From: Paradevosia shaoguanensis
GTDB taxonomy: Bacteria; Pseudomonadota; Alphaproteobacteria; Rhizobiales; Devosiaceae
DNA: 64,000 nt
Direction of reading: 5' to 3'
NCBI RefSeq assembly: GCF_016801025.1
Contig: NZ_CP068983.1
Span: forward strand, 620,001-684,000
The number at the start of each line of letters is the position of its first letter. Position 1 is the first letter of the stretch. Position numbers and translations under genes: made by a program. The notes beneath the pieces are model-generated. The model was not told the DNA's origin, did not search any database, and saw only the letters and a program-made list of their open reading frames with translations. Below are positions 36,838-45,152 of the stretch, piece by piece.

Positions 36838-38130
36838 CTACCGGTTGAGCCGGATGGAAACGCTGCGGCCGTGGGCATCGAGAGCCTCGGTCTCGGCCAG
36901 CGTTACGGCGGCGGGCGCGAGGATGGCCAGCGAGGACGGATCGCAGCCCAGGATCGAGGTGCGCTTGACGAAATCGAGCACGCCCAGACCCGAGGCGAAG
37001 CGCGCCGAGCGCGCCGTGGGCAGCACGTGGTTGGAGCCGCCGACATAGTCGCCGATGGCCTCGGGCGTGTGGTGGCCGAGGAAGATGGCGCCGGCATTGC
37101 GAATACGCGGCATCAGCGCCCTGGGATCATCCACCGCCAGTTCCACATGTTCGGAAGCGATGCGATTGGCCAGTTCGACCGCTTCATCGAGCGAAGCGAC
37201 GGTGATGATGGCGCCGAATTCTTCCCAGCCCTCGCGCGTGAGTTTTTCACGCGGCAGCACGGCGAGCTGGCGGTCGACTTCCCTGGCTACGGCATCGGCG
37301 AGACGCGGATCGGTGGTGACGAGGATGGACTGTGCCCCTGCCCCGTGCTCGGCCTGCGCCAGCAGGTCCGCCGCAACCCAGGCCGGGTTGGCGGACGAAT
37401 CCGCGATGACCAGCACTTCGGAGGGGCCGGCGATCATGTCGATGCCGACCTTGCCGAACACCTGGCGCTTGGCGGCGGCGACGTAGGCGTTGCCCGGCCC
37501 CATGATCTTGTCGACCGGGGCGATCGCCCTGGTGCCGTAGGCCAGCGCGGCGACGGCCTGGGCGCCGCCGACGCGATAGATCTCGGTGACGCCGGCGATT
37601 TTCGCGGCGGCGAGGATGGCGGCGTTGATCTCCCCGCGCGGGGTCGGAACCACCATGGCGATCCGCTCGACGCCCGCCACCTTGGCGGGCACGGCATTCA
37701 TCAGCACCGAGGAAGGATAGGAGGCGAGGCCTCCGGGCACATAGATGCCCACCGCCTCGATCGCCGTCCAGCGGGTGCCGAGGGTCACGCCGATCTCGTC
37801 GGTATAGATATGATCGACCGGCTTCTGCTTTTCGTGGTGGGCCTTGATGCGGGCGTGGGCGGTTTCGAGCGCGGAGCGCACGTCCGGGGTGACCCGCGCA
37901 GCGGCTTCCTCGATTTCCGCCTCGGAGAACCGCAGCGTTTCGGCGGTGACGTTGGCCTTGTCGAACTTGTTGGTCAGCTCGACCAGGGCCTCGTCGCCGC
38001 GCGCACGCACATCGGCGATGATGCCGGCGACGGTATCGCCGACTTCCTGCGAGCTTTCGCGCTTGCCTTCGAGCAGCGCCTGGAAGCGGGCCGCAAAATC
38101 GGCGTCGCGGGTATCGAGGAACGAAGGCAT
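36838..38130 (-). CDS. hisD: Histidinol dehydrogenase
   Basis: The 430-aa enzyme carries out the last two oxidations of histidine biosynthesis (L-histidinol to L-histidine, NAD+, zinc). Recognised by GTRWTAIEAVGIYVPGG, IMGPGNAYVAAAKRQVFG, IDMIAGPSEVLVIAD and the zinc-site SEHVELAVDD and GSNHVLPT segments. It lies 15 bases after the DUF2948 gene and immediately before the UPF0262 fusion, as expected. Confidence 0.97.
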   Translation of the reverse strand: MPSFLDTRDADFAARFQALLEGKRESSQEVGDTVAGIIADVRARGDEALVELTNKFDKANVTAETLRFSEAEIEEAAARVTPDVRSALETAHARIKAHHEKQKPVDHIYTDEIGVTLGTRWTAIEAVGIYVPGGLASYPSSVLMNAVPAKVAGVERIAMVVPTPRGEINAAILAAAKIAGVTEIYRVGGAQAVAALAYGTRAIAPVDKIMGPGNAYVAAAKRQVFGKVGIDMIAGPSEVLVIADSSANPAWVAADLLAQAEHGAGAQSILVTTDPRLADAVAREVDRQLAVLPREKLTREGWEEFGAIITVASLDEAVELANRIASEHVELAVDDPRALMPRIRNAGAIFLGHHTPEAIGDYVGGSNHVLPTARSARFASGLGVLDFVKRTSILGCDPSSLAILAPAAVTLAETEALDAHGRSVSIRLNR

Positions 38131-38145
38131 GGGCGAGTTATCCGT

Positions 38146-38574
38146 TCAAAGGCTGTGCTGGGGCTGGGCCTTGGCGGCCCAGGCGGCACCGAGATCCTGC
38201 AGGCGCGCTTCGAGCACCTCGACTTCGAGGCGCACCGTGCCGCCGCCGGCAAAGGCCAGCTCCACGATGCCCGCGGGGGCATTGGTTTCGGTGAAGGTGA
38301 TGGCGAGCAGTTCGAGGACGCCGTCGCGCGAATTGGTATCGATGCCCGCGCTCGAAGCCTTGAGCACGCGATCGAAATGCAGGGCCGCGCGCTTGCGCAC
38401 GCCCTTGTTGCGCACGGTGCCCTCTTCCCAGTCATAGCGGTTCATGAGCATCGCGAAACGCTTGTCGGCCTGGGCATAACCCATATCGCCAACGCGCACG
38501 ACCGCATCCTGGGTGTGGGCGGAGATTACCGCGAGATCATCGCTATCAAGCGCCAGCAGCTTGAGATCGGCCAT
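38146..38574 (-). CDS. DUF2948 family protein
   Basis: A 142-aa protein starting ADLKLLALDSDDLAVISAHTQDAVV, with FAMLMNRYDWE and a C-terminal VRLEVEVLEARLQDLG, the pattern of DUF2948. It is a conserved unknown of alphaproteobacteria, usually between murA and hisD. Here it still precedes hisD, but an insert separates it from murA, which may have cost it its original promoter. Confidence 0.9.
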   Translation of the reverse strand: MADLKLLALDSDDLAVISAHTQDAVVRVGDMGYAQADKRFAMLMNRYDWEEGTVRNKGVRKRAALHFDRVLKASSAGIDTNSRDGVLELLAITFTETNAPAGIVELAFAGGGTVRLEVEVLEARLQDLGAAWAAKAQPQHSL

Positions 38575-39012
38575 GTCGTTCCTGATTCCGAAGGGTGGAC
38601 GGGTAACGGTAATCTGGTGATTGGGGTTCGATCTACAAGAAGTTGGGGAGCGAGGCTAGGGCGTTGGGGGAAATGGGGGCGAGGTCGCTTCGGGGCGGCC
38701 CACCGAGCCAATGGGATTCGGCGTCAGTGCCGACTGCCTATAGGCTTAGGCAGAACATCGCTCAATATCTTAAGTGGGGTGGGTAGCGGACTGATAGCTA
38801 TCGAAGAGTGACCAGAAAAAGCGGACGTTGAGATGACCATTGCCATGTCCTATTCTGGCCCAACTGGACATCGCTCATTTTGCTTCGATTGTGCAGTCGC
38901 TAGCTGTTCTCGCTTCAAAGCTCATTCGGAGCTTTTTTCTGCGGTTGACGGGTGCTCAAATTCAATCGTAGGTCTAACCGACATAGGCAGGCACCGCTCG
39001 GGAGGATGTATT
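38575..39012. other. Left part of the defence insert, upstream of the ATPase gene
   Basis: The first 170 bases have local G+C content; from about 38740 the sequence becomes AT-richer. The ATPase frame is open leftward to 38833, but these 60 codons have no ribosome site, no domain match and contain a terminator-like hairpin, so I treat them as untranslated leader. The region also holds the presumed promoter of the DUF2948-hisD genes. Confidence 0.55.
38917..38938 (+). terminator. Terminator-like hairpin in the leader of the defence operon
   Basis: AAAGCTC and GAGCTTT pair around ATTCG; with the T residues that follow this gives a run of six T (38933-38938). It lies 75 bases before the GTG of the ATPase gene on the coding strand. 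It could end an upstream transcript or attenuate the operon. Confidence 0.6.
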
Positions 39013-40560
39013 GTGACTTATGTCGAAAGCCAAGCGGATGTTGGTAGCGAGGCGTCGTTAATTCGATCTTTTTCTATCGAAAATCTCTACGGTTACCGCA
39101 CAGTATCGTTTGCTTCAGAATTTGCCGCTACCGTTATCATAGCCAAGAACGGATCGGGCAAGACCACCCTGATCGGTGCGATGAATGCCTTCCTCAGCCG
39201 CCAGTTCGGACGCCTTCGCGACCTGAAATTTGAGACCATAAGATGCTCTCTGCGGGGAATTGATGAAGAGATTGTCCTTAATAGCGACGAGTTGAACTCC
39301 TTTCTCAGCGCGGAAGCTTCGGACGTCATATATAGCAACGCTCGCAGATGGGAACTTGAGCCCCGCGTTCTGCTAACTTTTCTTCTTGACGATTTCGGCG
39401 CAATGCGGATCGAACGGCCTATTGATACTGACCACCCAGTGTTTGGACAAATCTATAGGGCCCAAGGCTATCGCACACATGATGCAATCGCCGCATGTGA
39501 GAAGGTTTACCAAGCGCTTCTCGATGATTTCCCCAAGATTGCTCAGATTGTGGCCACGCTGGACCAAGCATTAAAGGACGTGGAACTGGTTTACCTGCCT
39601 ACCTATCGGAGGGTAGAACTGCCACTCGTCGATAAAGAGCCCGGCCACAGACGATCCAAACGCAAGCGCTTTTTCCCGGGGCATGGGCTTTTCACCGGGG
39701 ATATCCAATTTGGCCTCTCTGATATCTCGGAACACCTTAGGGCTATAAATGAGGAGATTCTGTTTGAGTCGAACCGAGGTTATAGGACCATTAGCGCGAA
39801 CATCATCAACGAGCTTATGGACGGGACGTTTGATAAATTTACCTACGGGGACGAACAACTCCCGAGTAAAGAAGAGTTGCAACTCTTCTTAAGCCGACTA
39901 AAGGACGGCCGAGAGGCCCGGATGTTCCCCCCCGTCTATGATATCTCTATACCAGATATCGCTAATCTAAGCGCTCAACAGAACAATCCTTCCAATAAAT
40001 TTCTGATCTATTTCCTTTCTAAACTAGACAAAGTCATCTCCGTCACCAGAGAGAAGGAGCGAAAAGTTCAAGAGTTCGTCGATAGTTGTAATAAGTACCT
40101 TTCGTTGCGTGACTTGAGTACCAGTTTCCCGAATGATAGCCCCCCGGAAAACATTGAGCGCGCTATCGATAGTAAGGAGTTAAAGCTCAACCGTCGAAAT
40201 CTCAGGCTTCATGTAGCAAGCGTTCCCTGGGGAAAAAAAATCCTGCTCGATGCTCTATCTTCAGGCGAGAAGCAGATGATTTCCCTATTTGCAAAGCTCT
40301 ATCTCTATCCGAAGGAAAAAATCATCCTAGTCGATGAGCCGGAGCTTTCTCTTTCTATCGACTGGCAGCGCAATATTCTAGTTGATGTGCTGCGCAGCCC
40401 GTACTGTAAGCAAGTAATAGCGATTACGCATTCGCCGTTCGTCTTCGATAACGAGCTTGAACCTTATGCCAAGGCACTCAAGGTCAGGGTCGATGAACAG
40501 GCGCTTGCGCGCTTTGATGATGAATCCGAATTAGACGCCGATGCCGATTTGAGCGAGTAA
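39013..40560 (+). CDS. ABC-type ATPase of a PARIS-like defence system (AriA-like)
   Basis: A 515-aa SMC/ABC-type ATPase of the AAA_15/AAA_21 class: Walker A KNGSGKTT (45-52), signature LSSGEKQ (415-421), Walker B IILVDEPELSLS (Asp441, Glu442) and the H-switch THS (His473). The middle is a helical insertion of about 360 residues. In PARIS such an ATPase (AriA) pairs with a DUF4435 TOPRIM nuclease (AriB), holds it inactive and releases it on sensing a phage protein. The start is GTG 39013 with GGGAGG seven bases before it. Base composition is clearly AT-richer than the flanks, a sign of transfer. Other two-gene systems with this ATPase type (OLD/Gabija/Septu-like) are excluded by the partner's DUF4435 domain. 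Confidence 0.8.
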   Translation: MTYVESQADVGSEASLIRSFSIENLYGYRTVSFASEFAATVIIAKNGSGKTTLIGAMNAFLSRQFGRLRDLKFETIRCSLRGIDEEIVLNSDELNSFLSAEASDVIYSNARRWELEPRVLLTFLLDDFGAMRIERPIDTDHPVFGQIYRAQGYRTHDAIAACEKVYQALLDDFPKIAQIVATLDQALKDVELVYLPTYRRVELPLVDKEPGHRRSKRKRFFPGHGLFTGDIQFGLSDISEHLRAINEEILFESNRGYRTISANIINELMDGTFDKFTYGDEQLPSKEELQLFLSRLKDGREARMFPPVYDISIPDIANLSAQQNNPSNKFLIYFLSKLDKVISVTREKERKVQEFVDSCNKYLSLRDLSTSFPNDSPPENIERAIDSKELKLNRRNLRLHVASVPWGKKILLDALSSGEKQMISLFAKLYLYPKEKIILVDEPELSLSIDWQRNILVDVLRSPYCKQVIAITHSPFVFDNELEPYAKALKVRVDEQALARFDDESELDADADLSE

Positions 40561-40563
40561 TCT

Positions 40564-41478
40564 ATGGTGGGGGAGATTGACTCGGAAGTTGTGAAGCTCA
40601 TCGAGGCACGGGGGCGGCCGGCTGTTTTGAAAGCCGCCCTGATAAACTGCCGATCGAAGCTGCCACACACAATCATATTCGCGTTCGAGGGACCGGACGA
40701 CAAACTGGCCTTTTCGCAGTGGATTGCGCGCCTCCGGCCTGGCTTCGTCTATGAGCCCTTTACCTGCAAAGGGAAGAGGCAGGTTCTGCAACTACACAAT
40801 AGCATAATAAAGGATAAGGCCGGGTTAGCGGATGGGGTCTATTTCTTCGTGGACCGCGACTTCGACGATTTGTTGGGGTTCGCACCGTCTGACCGGTTGT
40901 TCATGACGCAGGAGTATTCCATCGAAAATTCGGTGGTTCATCTGGGCACACTCGAAAATCTCTTGAAGAACGAATTCCATTGTGACAGCGCGCCCGAGCT
41001 ACGGGAAGCTATTGTGATACTGTTCGCCAAGGTTTACTCGGACTTCCTCTCCGCCACGCAAGCACTTAATAACCGCCTTTTCTTGGCGAAGCAGCTCGGC
41101 TTGGATATGAGGAAATCAAATAAAATTAAGGACATTGCAAGAGTAGAACTGGAATCCGTTGCCCAATCCGATACGCCTTTCACAGAGGCAATCGAGCTTC
41201 CACGCGAACCTACAGACGCGGAAGTGGTGGCTCAAGCCGTCGCATTTGCTGCTCTCGCCCCGGCGACACGGTACCGCGGAAAGTGGGCGTTCCAATTCTT
41301 CCTTAAATGGCTCGAATGCCTTCATGCTGCACGAAAGGCTGGCTCGGATCTCTTCAAAGGCACAGATTTGTCTCAGTCGGTGAATATATCCGCAATTACG
41401 ATTCAGACCTTGGCCTCCAAATCCGGATTGCCGGCGGGATTCGAGGACTTTCTCGCGACGGTGCCAGACGGAATCTAG
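40564..41478 (+). CDS. DUF4435 TOPRIM-like effector of a PARIS-like system (AriB-like)
   Basis: The 304-aa protein begins three bases after the ATPase stop. It shows the DUF4435 pattern: FEGPDDKLAFSQW with the TOPRIM Glu42, then GVYFFVDRDFDD (Asp97, Asp99) and QEYSIENSVV. The C-terminal half is helical (KWAFQFFLKWL). Known AriB is a nuclease that cuts host tRNA-Lys after release from AriA and stops growth; this activity is inferred here by family. Length agrees with AriB (about 300 aa). Same AT-rich composition as the ATPase. Confidence 0.8.
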   Translation: MVGEIDSEVVKLIEARGRPAVLKAALINCRSKLPHTIIFAFEGPDDKLAFSQWIARLRPGFVYEPFTCKGKRQVLQLHNSIIKDKAGLADGVYFFVDRDFDDLLGFAPSDRLFMTQEYSIENSVVHLGTLENLLKNEFHCDSAPELREAIVILFAKVYSDFLSATQALNNRLFLAKQLGLDMRKSNKIKDIARVELESVAQSDTPFTEAIELPREPTDAEVVAQAVAFAALAPATRYRGKWAFQFFLKWLECLHAARKAGSDLFKGTDLSQSVNISAITIQTLASKSGLPAGFEDFLATVPDGI

Positions 41479-41885
41479 GTCGCCGCGTTCGCGGAGAATT
41501 CGATCGCAAAGGACTCTTTTCTGCTGGTACCTCTATCTGCTGAAGCTGCCATGACTTGTGCCGATTCAAAGGTCTGCTTTTGGTGAAACGTTGGCGCCGC
41601 TGTTTAGACCGTAATGGGGTCGAAAACCGCCAAACGTCCAACGCCAGCAAACGCCGACAATGTCGTTCGTCTAAACTTATCCCCTCTCCCCCCACCCGTG
41701 AGATCATCCAAACATCCCTGCCTCACCGGGCGGACTGCAGAGCGACCAGCAGCGACAGGGACAGCCGGGCGTGCGGGGTTCGCTCCCTCGCATGGGTCCA
41801 TGGGACGCCGCTCGAATCCGGGGCTCGACCAGCAAGCCTGCCGGAACGGAGCCGCGATGATCAGGTCCTCAAAATCCCGGCGCCC

Positions 41886-41910
41886 CGAGGCGAAGCGCGT
41901 CTCGTTTTTT
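41886..41910 (+). terminator. Terminator downstream of the defence operon
   Basis: CGAGGCG and CGTCTCG pair (one G-U) around AAGCG and are followed by six T. It is in the right direction to end the ATPase-DUF4435 transcript, though about 400 bases after the last stop. A larger inverted repeat (GCCCCGAGGCGAA at 41882-41894 with its complement at 41933-41945) overlaps it. Confidence 0.7.
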
Positions 41911-41960
41911 GACTAACCCATTGAGGCGAACTTTCGCCTCGGGGCCCGCCCGACCAAAGC

Positions 41961-41988
41961 AAAACCGCGCGACCCGGAGGCCGCGCGG
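41961..41988 (-). terminator. Terminator of murA
   Basis: On the minus strand CCGCGCG and CGCGCGG pair around a ten-base loop and run into TTTT, about 40 bases after the murA stop. Thus murA transcription probably ends before the insert. Confidence 0.75.
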
Positions 41989-42029
41989 CGGAAAGTGCTG
42001 GCGAAGGGGAACCGATCGCGGCGGGCCGG

Positions 42030-43322
42030 TCAGCTCGCGAGGCGTTCGATCTCGGCGCCGCAGCGGGAGAGCTTTTCTTCCAGGCGCTCGAAGCCGCGGT
42101 CGAGGTGATAGACGCGGTTGACGATGGTTTCGCCGCGCGCGGCGAGGCCGGCGATGACGAGCGATACCGAGGCGCGCAGGTCCGTTGCCATCACCTGGGC
42201 GCCCTTGAGCTGGGGCTTGCCGTGAACCGTCGCCACCTGGCCGTCGACCGAGATGTCGGCGCCGAAGCGGGCGAGTTCGGCCACGTGCATATAGCGGTTC
42301 TCGAAGATGGTTTCGCGGATATGGGAGGTGCCGGTAGACATGGTCATGAGGGCCATGAACTGGGCCTGGAGATCCGTCGGGAAACCGGGGAACGGCTGGG
42401 TCTCGACATCGACGGGCTGGATGCCGTTGCCGTTGCGATAGACGCGGATGCCGTTCTCTTCGTTGGTGATGTGGACGCCCGAACCCGAGAGCGTATCGAG
42501 CGCGGCCTGGAGGTGTTCGGCGCGGGCGCCGCGCAGCAGCACGTTGCCACCGGCCATGGCGGTGGCCATGGCATAGGTGCCGGTCTCGATGCGGTCGGGC
42601 AGCACTTCGTGGGTGGCGCCATGGAGTTCGGAGACGCCCTCGATGACGAGGCGCTCGGTGCCGATGCCGGAAATCCTGGCGCCCATGGCGACAAGGCATT
42701 CGGCGACGTTGCCGATCTCGGGCTCGCGGGCGGCGTTCTCGATGATGGTGGTGCCCTTGGCGAGGGTGGCGGCCATCAGGATGGTGTGGGTGGCGCCGAC
42801 CGAGACCTTCGGGAAGGTAATGGTGGTGCCCACGAGGCCGCCCTTGGGCGCCTTGGCGACGACATAGCCTTCATCGATGTCGATGTCGGCGCCCAGCGCC
42901 TTGAGGCCGTAAAGGAAGAGATCGACCGGGCGGGTGCCGATGGCGCAGCCGCCGGGGAGCGAGACGCGGGCATTGTGCTCGCGAGCCAGCAGCGGCCCGA
43001 TGACCCAGAAGCTGGCGCGCATCTTGGAGACGAGATCGTAAGGCGCGGTGGTGTCGACGATGTCCTTGGCGTGGAAGGTCATGCGCTGACCACCACCCTC
43101 GGCTTCGCCGCGGCGGCGGCCGTGGACGGCGATATCCACGCCGTGATTCTCGAGGATACGCTCGAGCTGCTTGACGTCGGCCAGGCGCGGCACGTTTTCG
43201 AGGACCAGCGGCTCGTGCGTGAGCAGCGAGGAGATCATCAGAGGCAATGCGGCGTTCTTGGCACCGGAGATGAGGATTTCCCCATTCAGCTCGTTGCCGC
43301 CCACCAAACGAATGCGATCCAT
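42030..43322 (-). CDS. murA: UDP-N-acetylglucosamine 1-carboxyvinyltransferase
   Basis: The 430-aa enzyme adds enolpyruvate from PEP to UDP-GlcNAc, the first committed step of peptidoglycan synthesis. Seen: [12 protein letters not shown] (Lys22-Asn23), the Cys loop [14 protein letters not shown] (Cys126, fosfomycin target) and the conserved [12 protein letters not shown]. In related genomes the DUF2948 gene and hisD follow directly; here they are 3.5 kb away because of the defence insert. Confidence 0.97.
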   Translation of the reverse strand: MDRIRLVGGNELNGEILISGAKNAALPLMISSLLTHEPLVLENVPRLADVKQLERILENHGVDIAVHGRRRGEAEGGGQRMTFHAKDIVDTTAPYDLVSKMRASFWVIGPLLAREHNARVSLPGGCAIGTRPVDLFLYGLKALGADIDIDEGYVVAKAPKGGLVGTTITFPKVSVGATHTILMAATLAKGTTIIENAAREPEIGNVAECLVAMGARISGIGTERLVIEGVSELHGATHEVLPDRIETGTYAMATAMAGGNVLLRGARAEHLQAALDTLSGSGVHITNEENGIRVYRNGNGIQPVDVETQPFPGFPTDLQAQFMALMTMSTGTSHIRETIFENRYMHVAELARFGADISVDGQVATVHGKPQLKGAQVMATDLRASVSLVIAGLAARGETIVNRVYHLDRGFERLEEKLSRCGAEIERLAS

Positions 43323-43444
43323 GTCGATTTCCCAAAAAGCCCGAATCGGAAACGAATCCGGGCGCAGGCAAAGCCTGCAAAATTGAAGCGCGTTAGGTAT
43401 CCGAACCGGTATCGGCGTTCAAGGCGAAGCGCAGGCTTCCCCGA

Positions 43445-43609
43445 TCACACTTTGCCCGATTCCTCCGGTTTCTGGCCGGTGGGCAAGGAGGCGAGTCGTT
43501 CGCCAGCTTCATCGCGTGCCCTCAACTGCCCCTTGCGGCGCTTGAGGTTTTCCCGAAGCTTTGCGGCTAATCTTTGCTCGCGAGCCTTGGCGGAATCGGA
43601 TTTTGACAT
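43445..43609 (-). CDS. Small basic protein upstream of murA
   Basis: A 54-aa frame, ATG 43607-43609 to TGA 43445-43447, reads MSKSDSAKAREQRLAAKLREN and continues with KRRKGQLRARD. It is highly basic and helical, and similar short Lys/Arg-rich proteins sit directly before murA in other Hyphomicrobiales. The ribosome site is weak. Position and composition make it a likely real gene; the function is unknown. Confidence 0.65.
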   Translation of the reverse strand: MSKSDSAKAREQRLAAKLRENLKRRKGQLRARDEAGERLASLPTGQKPEESGKV

Positions 43610-43733
43610 CGTAAGGGTAAACGAACCGGAAGAACTGAACCTTGTGATAGGCGTTTTTTGGCCTTGCGTCGAGAAAAGGCCTATGGCACTAGAGCGCCGT
43701 TCGCTTCGGGGGCTTGAAACTTCTCCCCGCGAC

Positions 43734-43808
<75 letters not shown>

Positions 43809-43833
43809 TCCCCTCCCCTCTTCGAATTTGCTG

Positions 43834-45072
43834 TTACGGCGCGAAGGCTGCCTCTATGGCGCCCGCGGATCGCGACGTGAGCACGCAGTGATGGCGCTCG
43901 GCCGTGGCTTTCACGACCAGCTCGAAGCTGTCGGGAATTGCCGTGGGCAGCGAGAGGGTGATTTCGGCGCCGTTGTCCCAGAGCGCCCTGATCGTGCAAT
44001 CGAAAGCGGCGCGGCCGTGGTCGAAGACGATCTGGCCGGCCTTGAGGACGCGGCGAGGGTTGACCTTTTCGGTGGCGCCGGGAGTGCCGGCGCGGCAAAC
44101 CCGGTCGCGCCCGGTGCGCTTTGCTTCGTAGAGGGCCTGGTCGGCGCGGTTGAGGAGGCTGACGATATCGTCGCCGGGCGACAGTGCCGCGACGCCAAAG
44201 GAAGCGCTGACCTGGATCGGTGGATTACTGCCCGAAAAGCGCAGGCCCTTGACCACGTGACGTAGCTTCTCGGCGACCTGCGCGGCCGTCGCCAGCTCGG
44301 TCTGCGGCAGCAGGACGGCGAATTCCTCGCCACCCATGCGGCCGACGAAATCGCTCTGGCGCAGTTCGGAGCGCATGGCCTGGGCGATGCCGGCCAGAAC
44401 CTGATCGCCGGCGGCGTGGCCGTAGGTATCGTTGACGCGCTTGAAGTGATCGACATCGAGGGCGATGCAGCTGAGGGGCGTGCGGTGCCGGGTCGCCAGC
44501 GCCAGGAACTTGCTGGCCTCCTCCTTGAACGCCCTGCGGCTGCCCGCGCCGGTCAGAAGATCGGTCGAGGCTTCCTGGCGCAATTCGAGCTCGCGCATGA
44601 CGATGGCTGCCAGGTGGCCAAGTATGGCCGTTTCACGCTCGCCGAACGGGCGCAGCCGCTTGTCGATCGCGCAGATGGTGCCGATGACCTGCCCGGTGGC
44701 CGTCATGATCGGCGCACCGGCATAAAAGCGGATATAGGGTTCGCCCGTCACATGAGGATTGTCGGCAAAGCGCGGGTCCAGCGTGGCGTCGGGCACGATC
44801 ACGGGTTGGGCGAGTTGAAGCGTGTAGCGGCAGAAGGTGCCGTCGAGCGGGACTTCGTTGTTCGGCAGGCCGATGACGGATTTATACCATTGCCGGTGCG
44901 CATCGATCATCGACACGATGCCGATCTCGACATCGAAGATGAGCTTGATCAGCTCGGAAATGCGATCGAACGCCGCCTCGCGCGGCGTATCCAGAATATC
45001 GAGGCTTTCCAGGGCCGCCAGTCGCACCGGCTCCGCAACCGCCTGTTCGAAATCGTCGCGCATGGGCCTCAT
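43834..45072 (-). CDS. GAF-GGDEF-PilZ diguanylate cyclase
   Basis: A 412-aa soluble protein: GAF sensor domain (about 25-165), GGDEF cyclase domain (about 168-325) with the active GGEEF motif (247-251) and an RxxD inhibitory site (RQSD, 238-241) five residues before it, and a C-terminal PilZ-like domain (about 335-410, with RR near the start and FDCTIRALWDNGAEI). It should make c-di-GMP and may bind its own product twice, at the I-site and at PilZ. GAGGAG precedes ATG 45072. It may feed BcsA. Confidence 0.88.
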   Translation of the reverse strand: MRPMRDDFEQAVAEPVRLAALESLDILDTPREAAFDRISELIKLIFDVEIGIVSMIDAHRQWYKSVIGLPNNEVPLDGTFCRYTLQLAQPVIVPDATLDPRFADNPHVTGEPYIRFYAGAPIMTATGQVIGTICAIDKRLRPFGERETAILGHLAAIVMRELELRQEASTDLLTGAGSRRAFKEEASKFLALATRHRTPLSCIALDVDHFKRVNDTYGHAAGDQVLAGIAQAMRSELRQSDFVGRMGGEEFAVLLPQTELATAAQVAEKLRHVVKGLRFSGSNPPIQVSASFGVAALSPGDDIVSLLNRADQALYEAKRTGRDRVCRAGTPGATEKVNPRRVLKAGQIVFDHGRAAFDCTIRALWDNGAEITLSLPTAIPDSFELVVKATAERHHCVLTSRSAGAIEAAFAP

Positions 45073-45152
45073 CAGCGCTCCTCGTCAACGTTGTCAGTGG
45101 TTGAGTTGGGGCGGTCTGGGATGAAGATGCGGTTAATCGAAGGCACGCAGGA

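Larger units (their letters stand above)
41479..42029. other. Right part of the defence insert up to murA
   Basis: About 550 bases. A plus-strand frame at 41614-41916 (100 codons) is low-complexity, has no ribosome site and no domain match; I do not call it. From 41882 the sequence carries a nested set of palindromes built from GAGGCGAA/TTCGCCTC, one of which is a good terminator, and then the murA terminator. I found no integrase, tRNA fragment or clear direct repeat that would mark an attachment site. Confidence 0.5.

Noticed and set aside
38833-39012. 60-codon N-terminal extension of the ATPase gene
   Set aside because: No ribosome site at 38833, no similarity to ATPase N-termini and a terminator hairpin inside; GTG 39013 has a strong GGGAGG.
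41614-41916. 100-codon plus-strand frame after the defence genes
   Set aside because: Low-complexity Arg/Pro/Ser composition, no ribosome site, and its end runs into terminator palindromes.
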